Source: Candidatus Aminicenantes bacterium RBG_19FT_COMBO_65_30 (GTDB lineage Bacteria; Acidobacteriota; Aminicenantia; Aminicenantales; Saccharicenantaceae). Taken from it: a stretch of 37,022 nt of DNA. This document shows positions 1 through 8,479 of the stretch, one piece after another. The stretch lies in the NCBI GenBank assembly GCA_001775755.1, contig MEYF01000071.1, forward strand, positions 22,571 through 59,592. The letters run 5' to 3'. The notes beneath the pieces were generated by a model that was not told the origin of the DNA, made no database searches, and saw nothing but the letters and a program-made list of their open reading frames with translations. Within the stretch, counting starts at the first letter, position 1. Each line of letters begins with the position of its first letter. The position numbers and the translations under genes were made by a program.

Positions 1-88
1 AGCTTTGAGGTCCGGCGCGAGACGTCGACGGGGGAGTTCCGGAACTTCCGAGCCGATCTTCTTTCCGACTAGACTACCGTTCCGGCGG

Positions 89-343
89 TCAGCCCTTCTT
101 GAATTTCCGGCGGCATTCCTCGGAACAGAAGTGGTGTTCGGCGCCGTCGCGGATCTCGGTCAGGGCTTCCTCGCGGGGGATGTAGGTGCCGCAGATCTCG
201 TCCTTGACCATCACGCCTTGGACCTGACGGGGCGCCTGCGACCGCGGCCGCCCGCGCTTCAGCCCGAGGAAGATCCGGACGAACAGGAAAGCGACGTAGG
301 CGATGAAAACGAACAGGACGAGACGGAACAACGCAACTACCAT
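89..343 (-). CDS. Small membrane protein with a YHS/TRASH-like metal-binding tail
   Basis: An 84-residue protein. Residues 2-27 form one hydrophobic membrane segment, followed by a basic linker (KRGRPRS) and a small C-terminal domain with the pattern DEICGTYIP, then HHFCSEECRRKF. Two spaced cysteine groups (C-x-Y and C-x-x-x-C) ending in a basic helix match small YHS/TRASH-type domains, which usually bind a metal ion. The ATG lies inside the last codons of the KASIII gene (7-bp overlap, GAATGGTAG), so the two are probably translated together. I infer a membrane-anchored cytoplasmic metal sensor or chaperone; the substrate is unknown. The 88 bases beyond its stop hold only a 12-bp palindrome and no gene. 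Confidence 0.75.
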   Translation of the reverse strand: MVVALFRLVLFVFIAYVAFLFVRIFLGLKRGRPRSQAPRQVQGVMVKDEICGTYIPREEALTEIRDGAEHHFCSEECRRKFKKG

Positions 344-1440
344 TCGACGAGCATCGTAGCCCAGGTCAGGCCGCCGCCGAAGCTCATGAGCATGACCCGG
401 TCGCCCTTTTTGATCCGGCCTTCTTCGACCGCCTCGCGCAAAGCCATGAGAACCGACGCCGAAGAGCAGTTGCCGCGGCGGTCGACGTTAACGTAGAACT
501 TGTCGAGGGGGATGCCCATCTTTTTCGCCGGGAATTCGAAGATCCGGGCGTTGGCCTGGTGGCAGATGAAGAGGGCCACGTCATCGAGCTCGACCCGCCG
601 CGTCCCGCCCAGGACCCCGTTGGCCTTGACGAGGGTCCTCGCGATCAGCTCGGGGATGAGCTTGAGGACCCATTTCTGGATCTCATGCCCCCGGATGGCG
701 ATGTTCGGATGGGCCGGGGTCTCATGATAGCGGCTGTCTTTGCCGACGCCGTATGCCGCATCGGCTCCCCAGGGATCGGACCCCATTTCGGAACAGATAA
801 TGCCCGACGGTCCGTCGGCCCTTTTCAAGACCACGGCGCCCGCGCCGTCTCCCCAGAGGTCCGCGTTGGTGTCGGAAAAATCGAGGATCCGGCTCAGCAC
901 CTCGGCACCGATGGCCAGTCCGTACTCGGCCTCGGTCTCATGAAATAGGAGATGCTTGCGGACGAGGTCGACCGCATAAAGGCTGCTCGTGCAGGCGGCC
1001 AGGAGGTCGAAAGCCGGGATGCGCAGGATGGTTTTTGCGTCCTTCTCCGGCCACTCGCCGCTCCCGATTTTCTTCCGGGTGACCTTGTCCAGGAGCAGGC
1101 AAGCCGTCGAGGGGAAAATGGCCTCGGGCGTCGAACTCCCGATCGCCAGGATGCCGATATCCCGCCAGCCGATCCCGGCTTCGGCCAGGGCCCTTTCGGC
1201 GGCGACGAACGCCAAGTCCGAGGTGTTCTGATCGTTGGAGACCCAGCGGCGTTCCCTGATGCCGACGAGGTCGACGATCTTCTGGGGGGTCAACTCTTCC
1301 GGAAGCCAGGGCCTGTCGGTGCCGGGCTTGAGCGCCCTGTGCGACAGCAGGATCGTGACGATCTCGTCGTTCGTCACGACCCTCCCGGGGACGTCCGTGC
1401 CGGGCAAGCATTTTCCGGTGCCGGCGATCTTCACTCGCAT
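337..1440 (-). CDS. 3-oxoacyl-ACP synthase III family protein (KASIII/FabH-like)
   Basis: A 367-residue thiolase-fold condensing enzyme. The triad is visible: Cys150 in LLAACTSS, His294 in ICHQAN and Asn324 in RGNCSSAS. The C-terminal SFGGGLTW loop is typical of FabH-type enzymes, which join an acyl-CoA or acyl-ACP to malonyl-ACP in the cytoplasm. It is longer than typical FabH (about 320 residues) because of extra sequence around residues 33-50 and 120-137. The start is ATG 1440, with AAAGGAG about 10 bases upstream; the open frame further upstream has no ribosome binding site and overlaps the divergent gene. It overlaps the YHS-like gene. No other fatty-acid synthesis gene lies nearby, so a specialised acyl-transfer or condensing role is as likely as bulk fatty-acid initiation. 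Confidence 0.9.
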   Translation of the reverse strand: MRVKIAGTGKCLPGTDVPGRVVTNDEIVTILLSHRALKPGTDRPWLPEELTPQKIVDLVGIRERRWVSNDQNTSDLAFVAAERALAEAGIGWRDIGILAIGSSTPEAIFPSTACLLLDKVTRKKIGSGEWPEKDAKTILRIPAFDLLAACTSSLYAVDLVRKHLLFHETEAEYGLAIGAEVLSRILDFSDTNADLWGDGAGAVVLKRADGPSGIICSEMGSDPWGADAAYGVGKDSRYHETPAHPNIAIRGHEIQKWVLKLIPELIARTLVKANGVLGGTRRVELDDVALFICHQANARIFEFPAKKMGIPLDKFYVNVDRRGNCSSASVLMALREAVEEGRIKKGDRVMLMSFGGGLTWATMLVEW

Positions 1441-1512
1441 GTCCGCGCCATCTCCTTTGGTGATTGATCTCGATACGAATCGAAAAAAGAGGAACCGTAT
1501 GAGAACCCTGTC

Positions 1513-1541
1513 ATTATTATGGGATATCCGGGGAATGTCAA
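1513..1541 (-). promoter_or_regulatory. Sigma70-type promoter for the KASIII operon
   Basis: On the minus strand TTGACA (1541-1536) is followed by a 17-base spacer and AATAAT (1518-1513). That is a perfect -35 box and a -10 box with one mismatch. The predicted transcript start is about 65 bases before the KASIII ATG at 1440. It lies in the 171-bp divergent gap shared with the CoA-transferase gene. Confidence 0.65.
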
Positions 1542-1611
1542 ATAGCCGGACGGGAGCCTCCGCCGCCCGCGTTTGACCCGGCCCCTTCTTTCTGCTAAAT
1601 AGGGGAAGACC

Positions 1612-2781
1612 ATGAGTGACAAGCCCTTGCGCGGTGTCCGCGTCCTCGACTTGTCCCGGCTGCTGCCCGGTCCCTTCTGTACGCTCCTCTTGGCCGACCT
1701 CGGCGCCGAGGTCATCAAGGTCGAGGACGTCGAGGGCGGCGACTATATCCGGGCCATGGGCCCGACGATCGGCGGCGAGAGCGCCTATTTCCTGGCGTTG
1801 AACCCGGGGAAAAAAAGCGTGGCCCTGAACCTCAAGTCCCCCGCCGGCCGGGGGATCTTCATGAAAATGGCGGCGACGGCGGCGGTCGTCGTCGAGGGCT
1901 TCCGTCCGGGGACGGCGGATCGCTTGGGCATCGGCTACGAAGCCGTGAAGGCGGTCAACCCCCGCATCGTCTATTGCTCCATCTCCGGTTACGGCCAGGA
2001 CGGCCCGAACCGGGATCGGGCCGGCCACGACCTCAACTATATCGCCCGCGCCGGGATCCTCGGGCTCTGTGGACGGCCGCACGGAGCCCCGGCCATCCCT
2101 CCCGTCCAGATCGCGGACCTGAGTTCGGCCATGTACGCCGCGGCCGGGATCCTGGCCCATCTCCGGGAGAGCGAGCGGATGGGCACGGGCCGTTTCCTCG
2201 ACATCGGGATGCTCGACAGCGCCTTGTCCTTGATGGTCATGCCCGTCGCCGAATATTCCGCCGGCGAGCGGGGAGGCCGGGGCCGCCTGCCGCTGACCGG
2301 CAAGCATCCCTGCTACAACGTCTATCAGACGCGTGACGGCCGGGACGTCTGCCTGGCCGCTTTAGAAAAGAAATTCTGGGAGTCCTTCTGCCGGGCGGTG
2401 GGCCGGGACGACCTCCTTTCTCTGCAGTTTTCCGAGAAGCCCGAGGATTTGACCCTCGTCGAAGCCCTTTTCGCCGGCCGCACCCGGGACGAGTGGGCGG
2501 AACTCCTGGCGGGAGCCGATTTCTGCTGCGAGATCGTACCGTCCCTCGGCGAGGCCCTGAACGATCCCCAAGTGAAGCACCGCGGCCTCGTCATCGACGC
2601 CACCGCGGCCGGCCCGGCCGTCATCCGGCTCGGGCATCCTCTCCGGGACGCAAAAGAAAAGGAGCGCCGGGCCTGCCCCGGGCACGGCGAGCACACCGCG
2701 GAGGTGCTGGGAGAGCTCGGCGTCTCCGACCGGGAGATAGCCGACCTCGAGGCGGCCGGCGTCATCCGCCGGACCCGTTGA
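1612..2781 (+). CDS. Family III CoA-transferase / alpha-methylacyl-CoA racemase-like protein
   Basis: A 389-residue CaiB/BaiF-family protein. The N-terminus (LRGVRVLDLSRLLPGP, then DLGAEVIKVED) is the family signature. AGHDLNY places His139-Asp140, PVQIADL places Asp169, and LAALEKKFW places Glu252. These match the His/Asp/Glu positions of alpha-methylacyl-CoA racemases, so racemisation of a 2-methylacyl-CoA is at least as likely as CoA transfer between acids. The ATG follows a GGGGAAG purine run. It opens a plus-strand group with the 95-codon ORF (11-bp gap) and the NIF3-like gene. A TTGACC box at 1573-1578 may be its -35, but the matching -10 (TAAATA) is poor. Confidence 0.88.
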   Translation: MSDKPLRGVRVLDLSRLLPGPFCTLLLADLGAEVIKVEDVEGGDYIRAMGPTIGGESAYFLALNPGKKSVALNLKSPAGRGIFMKMAATAAVVVEGFRPGTADRLGIGYEAVKAVNPRIVYCSISGYGQDGPNRDRAGHDLNYIARAGILGLCGRPHGAPAIPPVQIADLSSAMYAAAGILAHLRESERMGTGRFLDIGMLDSALSLMVMPVAEYSAGERGGRGRLPLTGKHPCYNVYQTRDGRDVCLAALEKKFWESFCRAVGRDDLLSLQFSEKPEDLTLVEALFAGRTRDEWAELLAGADFCCEIVPSLGEALNDPQVKHRGLVIDATAAGPAVIRLGHPLRDAKEKERRACPGHGEHTAEVLGELGVSDREIADLEAAGVIRRTR

Positions 2782-2792
2782 GGCAGGCGCGC

Positions 2793-3080
2793 ATGGACGC
2801 CTTCTGGACGGCCGACGAGACGATCTTCCGCCGGAAAGCGCGCGACTATTTCCGCCTGCAGGACGACCCTCCTCGATCGATGGCGCGAGCGGCACCGGAG
2901 AGGATCTGGCGGGACCTCGAAGGCGCCCGTTGTCCCGACGGCGCGGCGGCGTCCCCGTCCGGCGTCAGCCTGAGCGAGCGCGTTTCGATCGCGGCTCGCT
3001 CATTGCTTGGGGAGCCTTGGGTCAAAGAGAACCTCCCCGTGAAAGATTTCCCATCCGAAAATGAAAGGAAACGACGATGA
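2793..3080 (+). CDS. Uncharacterised 95-residue protein, possibly a deleted acyl-CoA dehydrogenase
   Basis: I do not recognise this product with confidence. The ORF fills the gap between the CoA-transferase and NIF3-like genes, and its stop overlaps the next start as ATGA at 3077-3080. Residues 4-20 (FWTADETIFRRKARDYF) resemble the first helix of acyl-CoA dehydrogenases. Residues 59-73 (SLSERVSIAARSLLG) faintly resemble the last helix, where IARxLLG is common. The whole catalytic middle would be missing. It may be an internally deleted remnant, a small standalone protein or a chance reading frame. The ribosome binding site before ATG 2793 is weak, and the codon use is GC-rich like its neighbours. 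Confidence 0.45.
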   Translation: MDAFWTADETIFRRKARDYFRLQDDPPRSMARAAPERIWRDLEGARCPDGAAASPSGVSLSERVSIAARSLLGEPWVKENLPVKDFPSENERKRR

Positions 3081-4054
3081 AGCTCGAAACGCTCTACCGA
3101 AAGGCCGTCTCCATCGGCATCGCCAACGACCCGAGGGGCCCCGAGGAGCTCCGCAGGATCCTGGACGACGAGCTGGCCAAGTCGAAGAAGCTCAAGGAGG
3201 ACGAGCGCGAAGCCTGGGAGGAGGACCGCCTGTTCAATCCCTACGCCGACACGCGGATCCTCGCCGGGGACCCGGCGACCGAGGTGAAGAAGGTCATCGT
3301 CGGGATCGACATGGACGCGGCCGAGATCCTCCTCGCCCATACCTTGAACAGGGACCGCGCCGAGAGGATCGACCTCGTCATCGCCCATCATCCCCAGGGC
3401 ATCGCCCTGGCCCAGCTCCCCGAGGTCATGCGCCTGCAGTCGGACATGCTGGCCGCCTTCGGCGTCAACATCTCCGTCGCCGAACAGCTCATGGACAAGC
3501 GGATCGGCGAAGTGGAACGGCGCGTCCTGCCGGTGAACCACGACCGGGCGGTGGACGCCGCCCGCCTGCTGGGCCTGCCGATGATGTGCGTCCACACCCC
3601 CGCCGACAACTGCGTAAATACCCACCTCACGGCGCTGCTCGATAAGGAGAAGCCGGCCCGGCTCAAGGACGCGGTCGACGTGCTGAAGAGGATCCCCGAA
3701 TACGGCAAGGCCGTCCGGCGGATGGCCGGGCCGAAGATCGTCAGCGGTTCGGAAAACGCCCGTTGCGGGAAGATCTTCGTGGAGATGACCGGGGGAACCG
3801 AAGGCGCCAAGACGATCTACGAGCAGTGCGCCGTCTCGGGCGTGAGCACGATCGTCGGCATGCACATCAGCGAGGAGGCCCTCGAGAACGCCAAGAAAGC
3901 CCACCTGAACGTCATCATCGCCGGCCACGTCTCGAGCGACACGCTGGGACTCAACCTGCTCTTCGACGAGCTGGAGAAAGATGGACCTCTGAGCTTCGTC
4001 AACGTCTCGGGGTTCGAGAGGATCCGGGCGGCGGAGCGTCAGAGCCCGCGGTAG
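3077..4054 (+). CDS. NIF3-like dinuclear metal centre protein
   Basis: A 325-residue protein of the NIF3/YbgI family. The hallmark His pair lies at residues 104-105 (VIAHHPQG), and the C-terminal metal site is GHVSSD at residues 283-288, in place of the usual GHxxxE. Family members bind two metal ions in a ring-shaped oligomer; their biochemical role is poorly settled, with proposed hydrolase or GTP cyclohydrolase-related functions. AAAGGA seven bases before ATG 3077 is a good ribosome binding site, and the start overlaps the preceding stop. The last 16 bases overlap the 3' end of the convergent flavodoxin gene. The protein is slightly longer than bacterial YbgI (about 250 residues) because of a helical N-terminal extension. 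Confidence 0.85.
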   Translation: MKLETLYRKAVSIGIANDPRGPEELRRILDDELAKSKKLKEDEREAWEEDRLFNPYADTRILAGDPATEVKKVIVGIDMDAAEILLAHTLNRDRAERIDLVIAHHPQGIALAQLPEVMRLQSDMLAAFGVNISVAEQLMDKRIGEVERRVLPVNHDRAVDAARLLGLPMMCVHTPADNCVNTHLTALLDKEKPARLKDAVDVLKRIPEYGKAVRRMAGPKIVSGSENARCGKIFVEMTGGTEGAKTIYEQCAVSGVSTIVGMHISEEALENAKKAHLNVIIAGHVSSDTLGLNLLFDELEKDGPLSFVNVSGFERIRAAERQSPR

Positions 4055-4554
4055 TGCCCCTGGGCGCCGATCGTCATGATCCAGCGGGCGAAGGCCCGGG
4101 CGTCCTCGAAGTCGCTTTCGTCAGGATGGGTCGCCGCGGAGGCGGCCATGTCGGCCCAGGCCTCGTGCTCGGGCGACTGCATCAGGATCTCGAGGGCTTT
4201 CATCGACACCTTCCCCCGGCAGGAGAAGGTCCCGACGAGCTTGGCCTTGGCCACGAGGGTGGAGGCGTGCTCCAGGGCTTCCCGGGAAAGCCGGCTCCCC
4301 GTCACCGAGCCGTGGGTGGAGAAGAGGGCGACCTTCTTCCCCTCGGGGATCGTCTTGAGAAAAACCTCGGCCGGGTAGGGGACGCTGTGCGTCTGGACGG
4401 GGAAACCCGCGATGATGAGCTGGTAAGGCGCGAGGTCGCCTGCTTCGGCCATCGGCTTGAGCGTCTTGTCGCCCGTGAGGGCGCCGAATATGGCTTCGGC
4501 GACGAGCTTCGTGTTCCCCGTCCGGGTGAAGTAGGTGACGAGCGTCTTGGCCAT
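4039..4554 (-). CDS. Flavodoxin-family protein
   Basis: A 171-residue protein beginning LVTYFTRTGNT, the FMN phosphate-binding loop (T10-T15) of flavodoxins. Later strands such as LIIAGFPVQTHSVP and VALFSTHGSVTGS fit the isoalloxazine-contact loops. It should be a cytoplasmic one- or two-electron carrier. I chose ATG 4554: AAAGGA lies eight bases upstream, whereas the alternative ATG at 4563 overlaps that ribosome binding site. It is 64 bases downstream of the giant kinase on the same strand and may share its transcript. Its 3' end overlaps the convergent NIF3-like gene by 16 bases. Confidence 0.88.
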   Translation of the reverse strand: MAKTLVTYFTRTGNTKLVAEAIFGALTGDKTLKPMAEAGDLAPYQLIIAGFPVQTHSVPYPAEVFLKTIPEGKKVALFSTHGSVTGSRLSREALEHASTLVAKAKLVGTFSCRGKVSMKALEILMQSPEHEAWADMAASAATHPDESDFEDARAFARWIMTIGAQGHYRGL

Positions 4555-4618
4555 CGCGGGCATCCTTTCGACGTGCGGCGCTTCCGCTATTCTGCCAGAA
4601 ATCGGCCGAAAACGCCAC

Positions 4619-7600
4619 TCATTCGCAGGCCGGAAGCTCGATCGTGACCGTCGTCCCCCGGCCCGGCTCGCTGGCCACACGGATCGTCCCGCCGTGCTCC
4701 TCGACGATCTTCTTGGTGATCGGCAGGCCGAGCCCGGTGCCGGCGTCCTTGGTCGAGAAATACAGGTCGAAGATCCGTTCGATCGTCTCCCGGCTCATGC
4801 CCGGCCCGCTGTCGCGGACGACGATCGTGTGAACCTGTCCCTTGCGCCCGATCGTCACCGCGACCTCCCCCTGCTGGCTGATGGCCTCGACGGCGTTGGC
4901 GACGATGTTGCGGAGCGCCGTCTTGAGCTTGGCCGCGTCGCCGCGCGCCCGGAAGTCCGTCCCCTCGGCGACGACCTTGAAGCGAATGCGCTCGGCCAGG
5001 AGCCGGCGGTAGGGCTGTAGCGTCTCCTCGAGGATCGCCCGGAGGTCGACCGGCTCCTTGCGGACCGTCGTGTCCCGGGCGATCTCCATGAATTCCTGGG
5101 CGATGTGCCGCAGGTTCTCGACTTCGCCGATGATGTAGGACATGGACTCCTTGAGGGTCTTGTCGAGGTCGCCCCGCTTGTCCTCGTAGACCTTGAGGAC
5201 GTGCTCGGCCGAGAGCTGGATGGGCGTCAGCGGGTTCTTGATCTCGTGGGCGACCTTGCGGGCCATCTCGGTCCAGGCCACCTTCTTGCTCATCTCGGCC
5301 AGCTCCTGCTCGTGGGCCTTGAGGTTCCGGATCATCGCGTTGAAGCCGTCGATGAGGGTCATCATCTCGTCGCGGGAACGGTGCTCGATGATCACCTCGA
5401 GGTTGCCCAGGCCGACCTCCCGCGTCCCGGCCAGGAGCTTGCGCACGGGGACGATGATCATGCTCTTGATGCCCCGGGAGAGGAGGACGACCAGGGCGAC
5501 GAAGAAGGCGGAGAGGAGGACGAGGAATTCGACGATCTCCCGCGTGGCCTTGGTCAGCTGCTCCTTCTCGAAGGGGAAGGGAAGGGAAATGAAGAGCGTC
5601 GTGTTCTTGAATTCGTAGGGGACGGTCAGGGTCTGGAAGGAATAACCGCCGAGGCGCGTCCGTTGGATGAAGAAGGGCTTCCGATCGTAGGCCAGGGCCT
5701 GGTACGCCTCCCCGTCGAGGATCTCGGGGAGAAGGCCGCTGTCGAAGAACTCCCGCCGGCTCGAGGCGAGGAGCACGGCGTCCCCGTAGAGGATGACGTC
5801 GTTCGACAGGGTCGAGCTGATCCAGAGGGCCAGGTCCTCCGAGGGAGCGAGGTAGGGCGAGAACTCGACGCCCTGGATGATGAGGAAGGCCTTCATCAGG
5901 CCCTGGGCGTAGCTCGCGTGGACGGCGGCGTCCTCGACGAACCGCTCCGTGAACAGGCTGTCGAAAAGGTTCCGGGTAAAGACCGTGTAAAGGAGCAGGG
6001 GGACCAGGGCGACGGCCAGGAACGCGGCGTAGACGCGGTTCGAGAACGACCAGAGGGGCTTGCGGATCGAGGCCTTGCCGGAGGCGAGAGTGACGACGAG
6101 CAGGACGGCCATCGCCGCGGCCAGCCCGAGGAAGAAGAACCTCAAGAAATCGACGGCCTTGGTCTTGAAGCTCTTCCTCGGCGCGAACAGGCTGTAACAG
6201 CGTTCCCCCGAGCGGAAGAGATAGGCGTCGTAGACCGTCCCCCGCTCCCGGAACTCCGACCAGAAGGGCGGCGAGGAGTCGCGGAGGCGGCCCAGGTCGC
6301 CGGCCGCGAGCCCGGAGGTCAGTTTGCGGGGGTTGAAAAGCGAGCGGCCCTCGAGGTCGTAGATCTCGCAGCCGAACTCGAGCTGGCTGAGGGAGGGGAG
6401 CGAGTCGGTCCGGAGGACCTCGAAGTAGGGATTGGCGGAATAGAGGAAGGGGAGCATCTCCGGGTCCAGGGAGACGTAGAGGACGACGCGTCCGAGGCGA
6501 ATACCGTCCTCAGCGTAGTCCTTATAGCCGACCAGAAAGTCCTTTTCCTTGCCGATGAACGTCTGCGAATACGGGACGATGGTCCAGTCCTCGGCCGGCT
6601 CGAGGTCGGGCGGACCGCCCAGGACCTTGGGGACGTTGAGCGAGAAGCGGCTGAGGGCGTTGCCCTCGGCGTCGCGGACCTCGAGGCTCGAATACCAGTT
6701 GGATTTCGCGACCGGGCTCTTCTCCCAGAGGGCGTGGGCGAAGTCGGGATCCTGGGGATCCTTGAAGAAGGCGACGATCTGCCGCTCGCTCCGGTCGAGC
6801 CCAGGCAGGGATTCCTCGATGAGGAAGTTCCCCCAGGTTTCCTGGGTCAGGACGGTGTGGGCGACGGTCGTTTCGAGAAGCCGGTGGGTCCGGACCGCGG
6901 TCAGGCCGTCAACGGATCGGGACATCCAGAGGGCCGCCAGGATGAGACCGGCGAACCAGAACTCGCGCCGCCTCGAGACGCCGGGGACGATGGCGACAGC
7001 GAAGAGCCAGGCGGCGAGGGCCGCGCAGACGATGGCCAGAAGCGGCGAGGGACCGGCGCCGAGAAAGATGGCGGCGGCCGCCGCCAGCGAGACCGACAGG
7101 CAGGAGACGAGCTTCGTATGGGAGCCCTGGAAGGCCAGCCGGAAGGCAACGGCCAGGACGAGGAAAACGGCGACGAGAAAGACGAACAAGCTGAGCTGGA
7201 GGACGAACCGCGAGATGTCGAAGTCCCAGCGGAGAAGCGAAAGGTTGGAGTTGAAGACGACCCGACGGACAAGCTCCCGCAGGACGAGGATCGCTCCGGC
7301 GGCGAGCGCCGCGGCCGGGACATGGACCAGGACGTTGAGGTAAGCGGGGAGGCGGGCCCCGTCCCCGCGACGCAAGCCGAGGGTGCAGACGGCCAGGCAC
7401 GCGGCGAGACCCAGGGCCGTGAGTGAGGTCAGGAAGATGTCCGCCGGGGACTGGGTCAAGCCCTTCCACGAGGCGAAGCCGGCCACGGCCGGCTTGAACG
7501 GGCCGAGGGATTGGATCCTTTCCAGCTGACCCAGGGGAAGAGCGACGAGCCTCAGACCGACGAGGAGGGCCGCTCCGATGACGCCGGAGAGGATGTCCCG

Positions 7601-8479
7601 GCCCCGGCCGAAATCGGGGGACGACCAGAAAAAGGCGAGGGCTGCGAGCCCGGCGGCGAAGAGCGCGAGAAGCAGGACGAGACGGAGGTCCTCGCGCGTC
7701 GCGCTGAGCCGGGACGTCAGGGAAGGCGAGGCCAGGGTCACGGTGGCCATGATGCGTCCCTTCTCGTTCCGGAGCGGGAAAAAGAGGGTCTGGATCTCGT
7801 TCTTCTGCCGCGGCTGGCCGGTGAATTCGTCCTTGTGCCGGGCGAAGAACTTCTCGAAGCCCTCGACCTCCTCGCGGAAATCCCAGTAGTCGATGTCGAA
7901 CTCCGACCGGAAGGCCGGCCGCAAGACGTGGAACTCGCGGATGTGCGAGGACTGGACCTGGGGGATGAAGGCCAGACGGGAGAAATGGGCCAGCATGCGG
8001 CCGCCGTTTCCCAGGGGCTGAAGGGCGATGAGGTAGACCGAGGCCTTGCTCCTGATCAGGAACGACCCGCCGGCCCCTTTCAAACCCTCGAGGTCCTCCC
8101 GTTCGAGCTGGTCGGCGAGGCTCAAGACGTTTCCATACCACACTTCTATGAGGCCGTCGCCGTTGCTGAGGGCGACGCCCTCGTTCTCGGGGTCGAGGCC
8201 GGCCTCACGGAACAGGGGGAAGAAATCTGCGGCCTCTGCGGGCAGGTCCGGGCGGGCGAACCGGGCCTTCCGGTACTCCATGGAGGCCAGCAGGGACGAG
8301 AAACCCCGCCGCGTCCCGACGGCCTGCTTCCGGAGCGACGCGAGGCTTTTCGCGTCGTAGTCCCGCGAGAGGAAACCGGGAAGCGTGAGGGAAAGCGCGG
8401 CGACGACGAGGGCGAGGGCCACCCCCACGCCGCTCCCGGCGAGAAGGGTGTTGCGGGTCCAGATACGGCGCCGGGCCAT
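4619..8479 (-). CDS. Very large NtrY-like membrane sensor histidine kinase
   Basis: A 1286-residue kinase. It has an N-terminal membrane anchor, a periplasmic stretch of about 220 residues, a block of roughly eight hydrophobic segments (about residues 270-515), a second periplasmic domain, two further membrane segments near 770-830, a third extracytoplasmic stretch, a last membrane segment near 985-1010, then HAMP and the kinase core. The phospho-acceptor is about His1078 in VAHEIKNPLTPIQLSAEH; NIVANAVEAI (N box), DSGPGM (G1) and GTGLGL (G2) follow. HEIKNPLTPIQ is the NtrY signature. The ATG overlaps the preceding stop as TGATG, with GGAG eight bases upstream; a GTG three bases earlier is possible. 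No response regulator lies nearby, so the partner must be encoded elsewhere. Confidence 0.9.
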   Translation of the reverse strand: MARRRIWTRNTLLAGSGVGVALALVVAALSLTLPGFLSRDYDAKSLASLRKQAVGTRRGFSSLLASMEYRKARFARPDLPAEAADFFPLFREAGLDPENEGVALSNGDGLIEVWYGNVLSLADQLEREDLEGLKGAGGSFLIRSKASVYLIALQPLGNGGRMLAHFSRLAFIPQVQSSHIREFHVLRPAFRSEFDIDYWDFREEVEGFEKFFARHKDEFTGQPRQKNEIQTLFFPLRNEKGRIMATVTLASPSLTSRLSATREDLRLVLLLALFAAGLAALAFFWSSPDFGRGRDILSGVIGAALLVGLRLVALPLGQLERIQSLGPFKPAVAGFASWKGLTQSPADIFLTSLTALGLAACLAVCTLGLRRGDGARLPAYLNVLVHVPAAALAAGAILVLRELVRRVVFNSNLSLLRWDFDISRFVLQLSLFVFLVAVFLVLAVAFRLAFQGSHTKLVSCLSVSLAAAAAIFLGAGPSPLLAIVCAALAAWLFAVAIVPGVSRRREFWFAGLILAALWMSRSVDGLTAVRTHRLLETTVAHTVLTQETWGNFLIEESLPGLDRSERQIVAFFKDPQDPDFAHALWEKSPVAKSNWYSSLEVRDAEGNALSRFSLNVPKVLGGPPDLEPAEDWTIVPYSQTFIGKEKDFLVGYKDYAEDGIRLGRVVLYVSLDPEMLPFLYSANPYFEVLRTDSLPSLSQLEFGCEIYDLEGRSLFNPRKLTSGLAAGDLGRLRDSSPPFWSEFRERGTVYDAYLFRSGERCYSLFAPRKSFKTKAVDFLRFFFLGLAAAMAVLLVVTLASGKASIRKPLWSFSNRVYAAFLAVALVPLLLYTVFTRNLFDSLFTERFVEDAAVHASYAQGLMKAFLIIQGVEFSPYLAPSEDLALWISSTLSNDVILYGDAVLLASSRREFFDSGLLPEILDGEAYQALAYDRKPFFIQRTRLGGYSFQTLTVPYEFKNTTLFISLPFPFEKEQLTKATREIVEFLVLLSAFFVALVVLLSRGIKSMIIVPVRKLLAGTREVGLGNLEVIIEHRSRDEMMTLIDGFNAMIRNLKAHEQELAEMSKKVAWTEMARKVAHEIKNPLTPIQLSAEHVLKVYEDKRGDLDKTLKESMSYIIGEVENLRHIAQEFMEIARDTTVRKEPVDLRAILEETLQPYRRLLAERIRFKVVAEGTDFRARGDAAKLKTALRNIVANAVEAISQQGEVAVTIGRKGQVHTIVVRDSGPGMSRETIERIFDLYFSTKDAGTGLGLPITKKIVEEHGGTIRVASEPGRGTTVTIELPACE

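Noticed and set aside
35-46. Palindrome AGTTCCGGAACT beyond the YHS-like gene
   Set aside because: Could be a terminator stem, but lacks a T-tract and a proper loop; likely chance in GC-rich DNA.
1573-1601. Possible promoter TTGACC to TAAATA before the CoA-transferase
   Set aside because: The -10 box matches only three of six, and the start site would fall on the ribosome binding site.
5105-7426. A 773-codon plus-strand reading frame inside the kinase gene
   Set aside because: Antisense to a complete kinase; composition dominated by D, E, G and R, no domain, and no ribosome binding site. It is a by-product of high GC at third codon positions.
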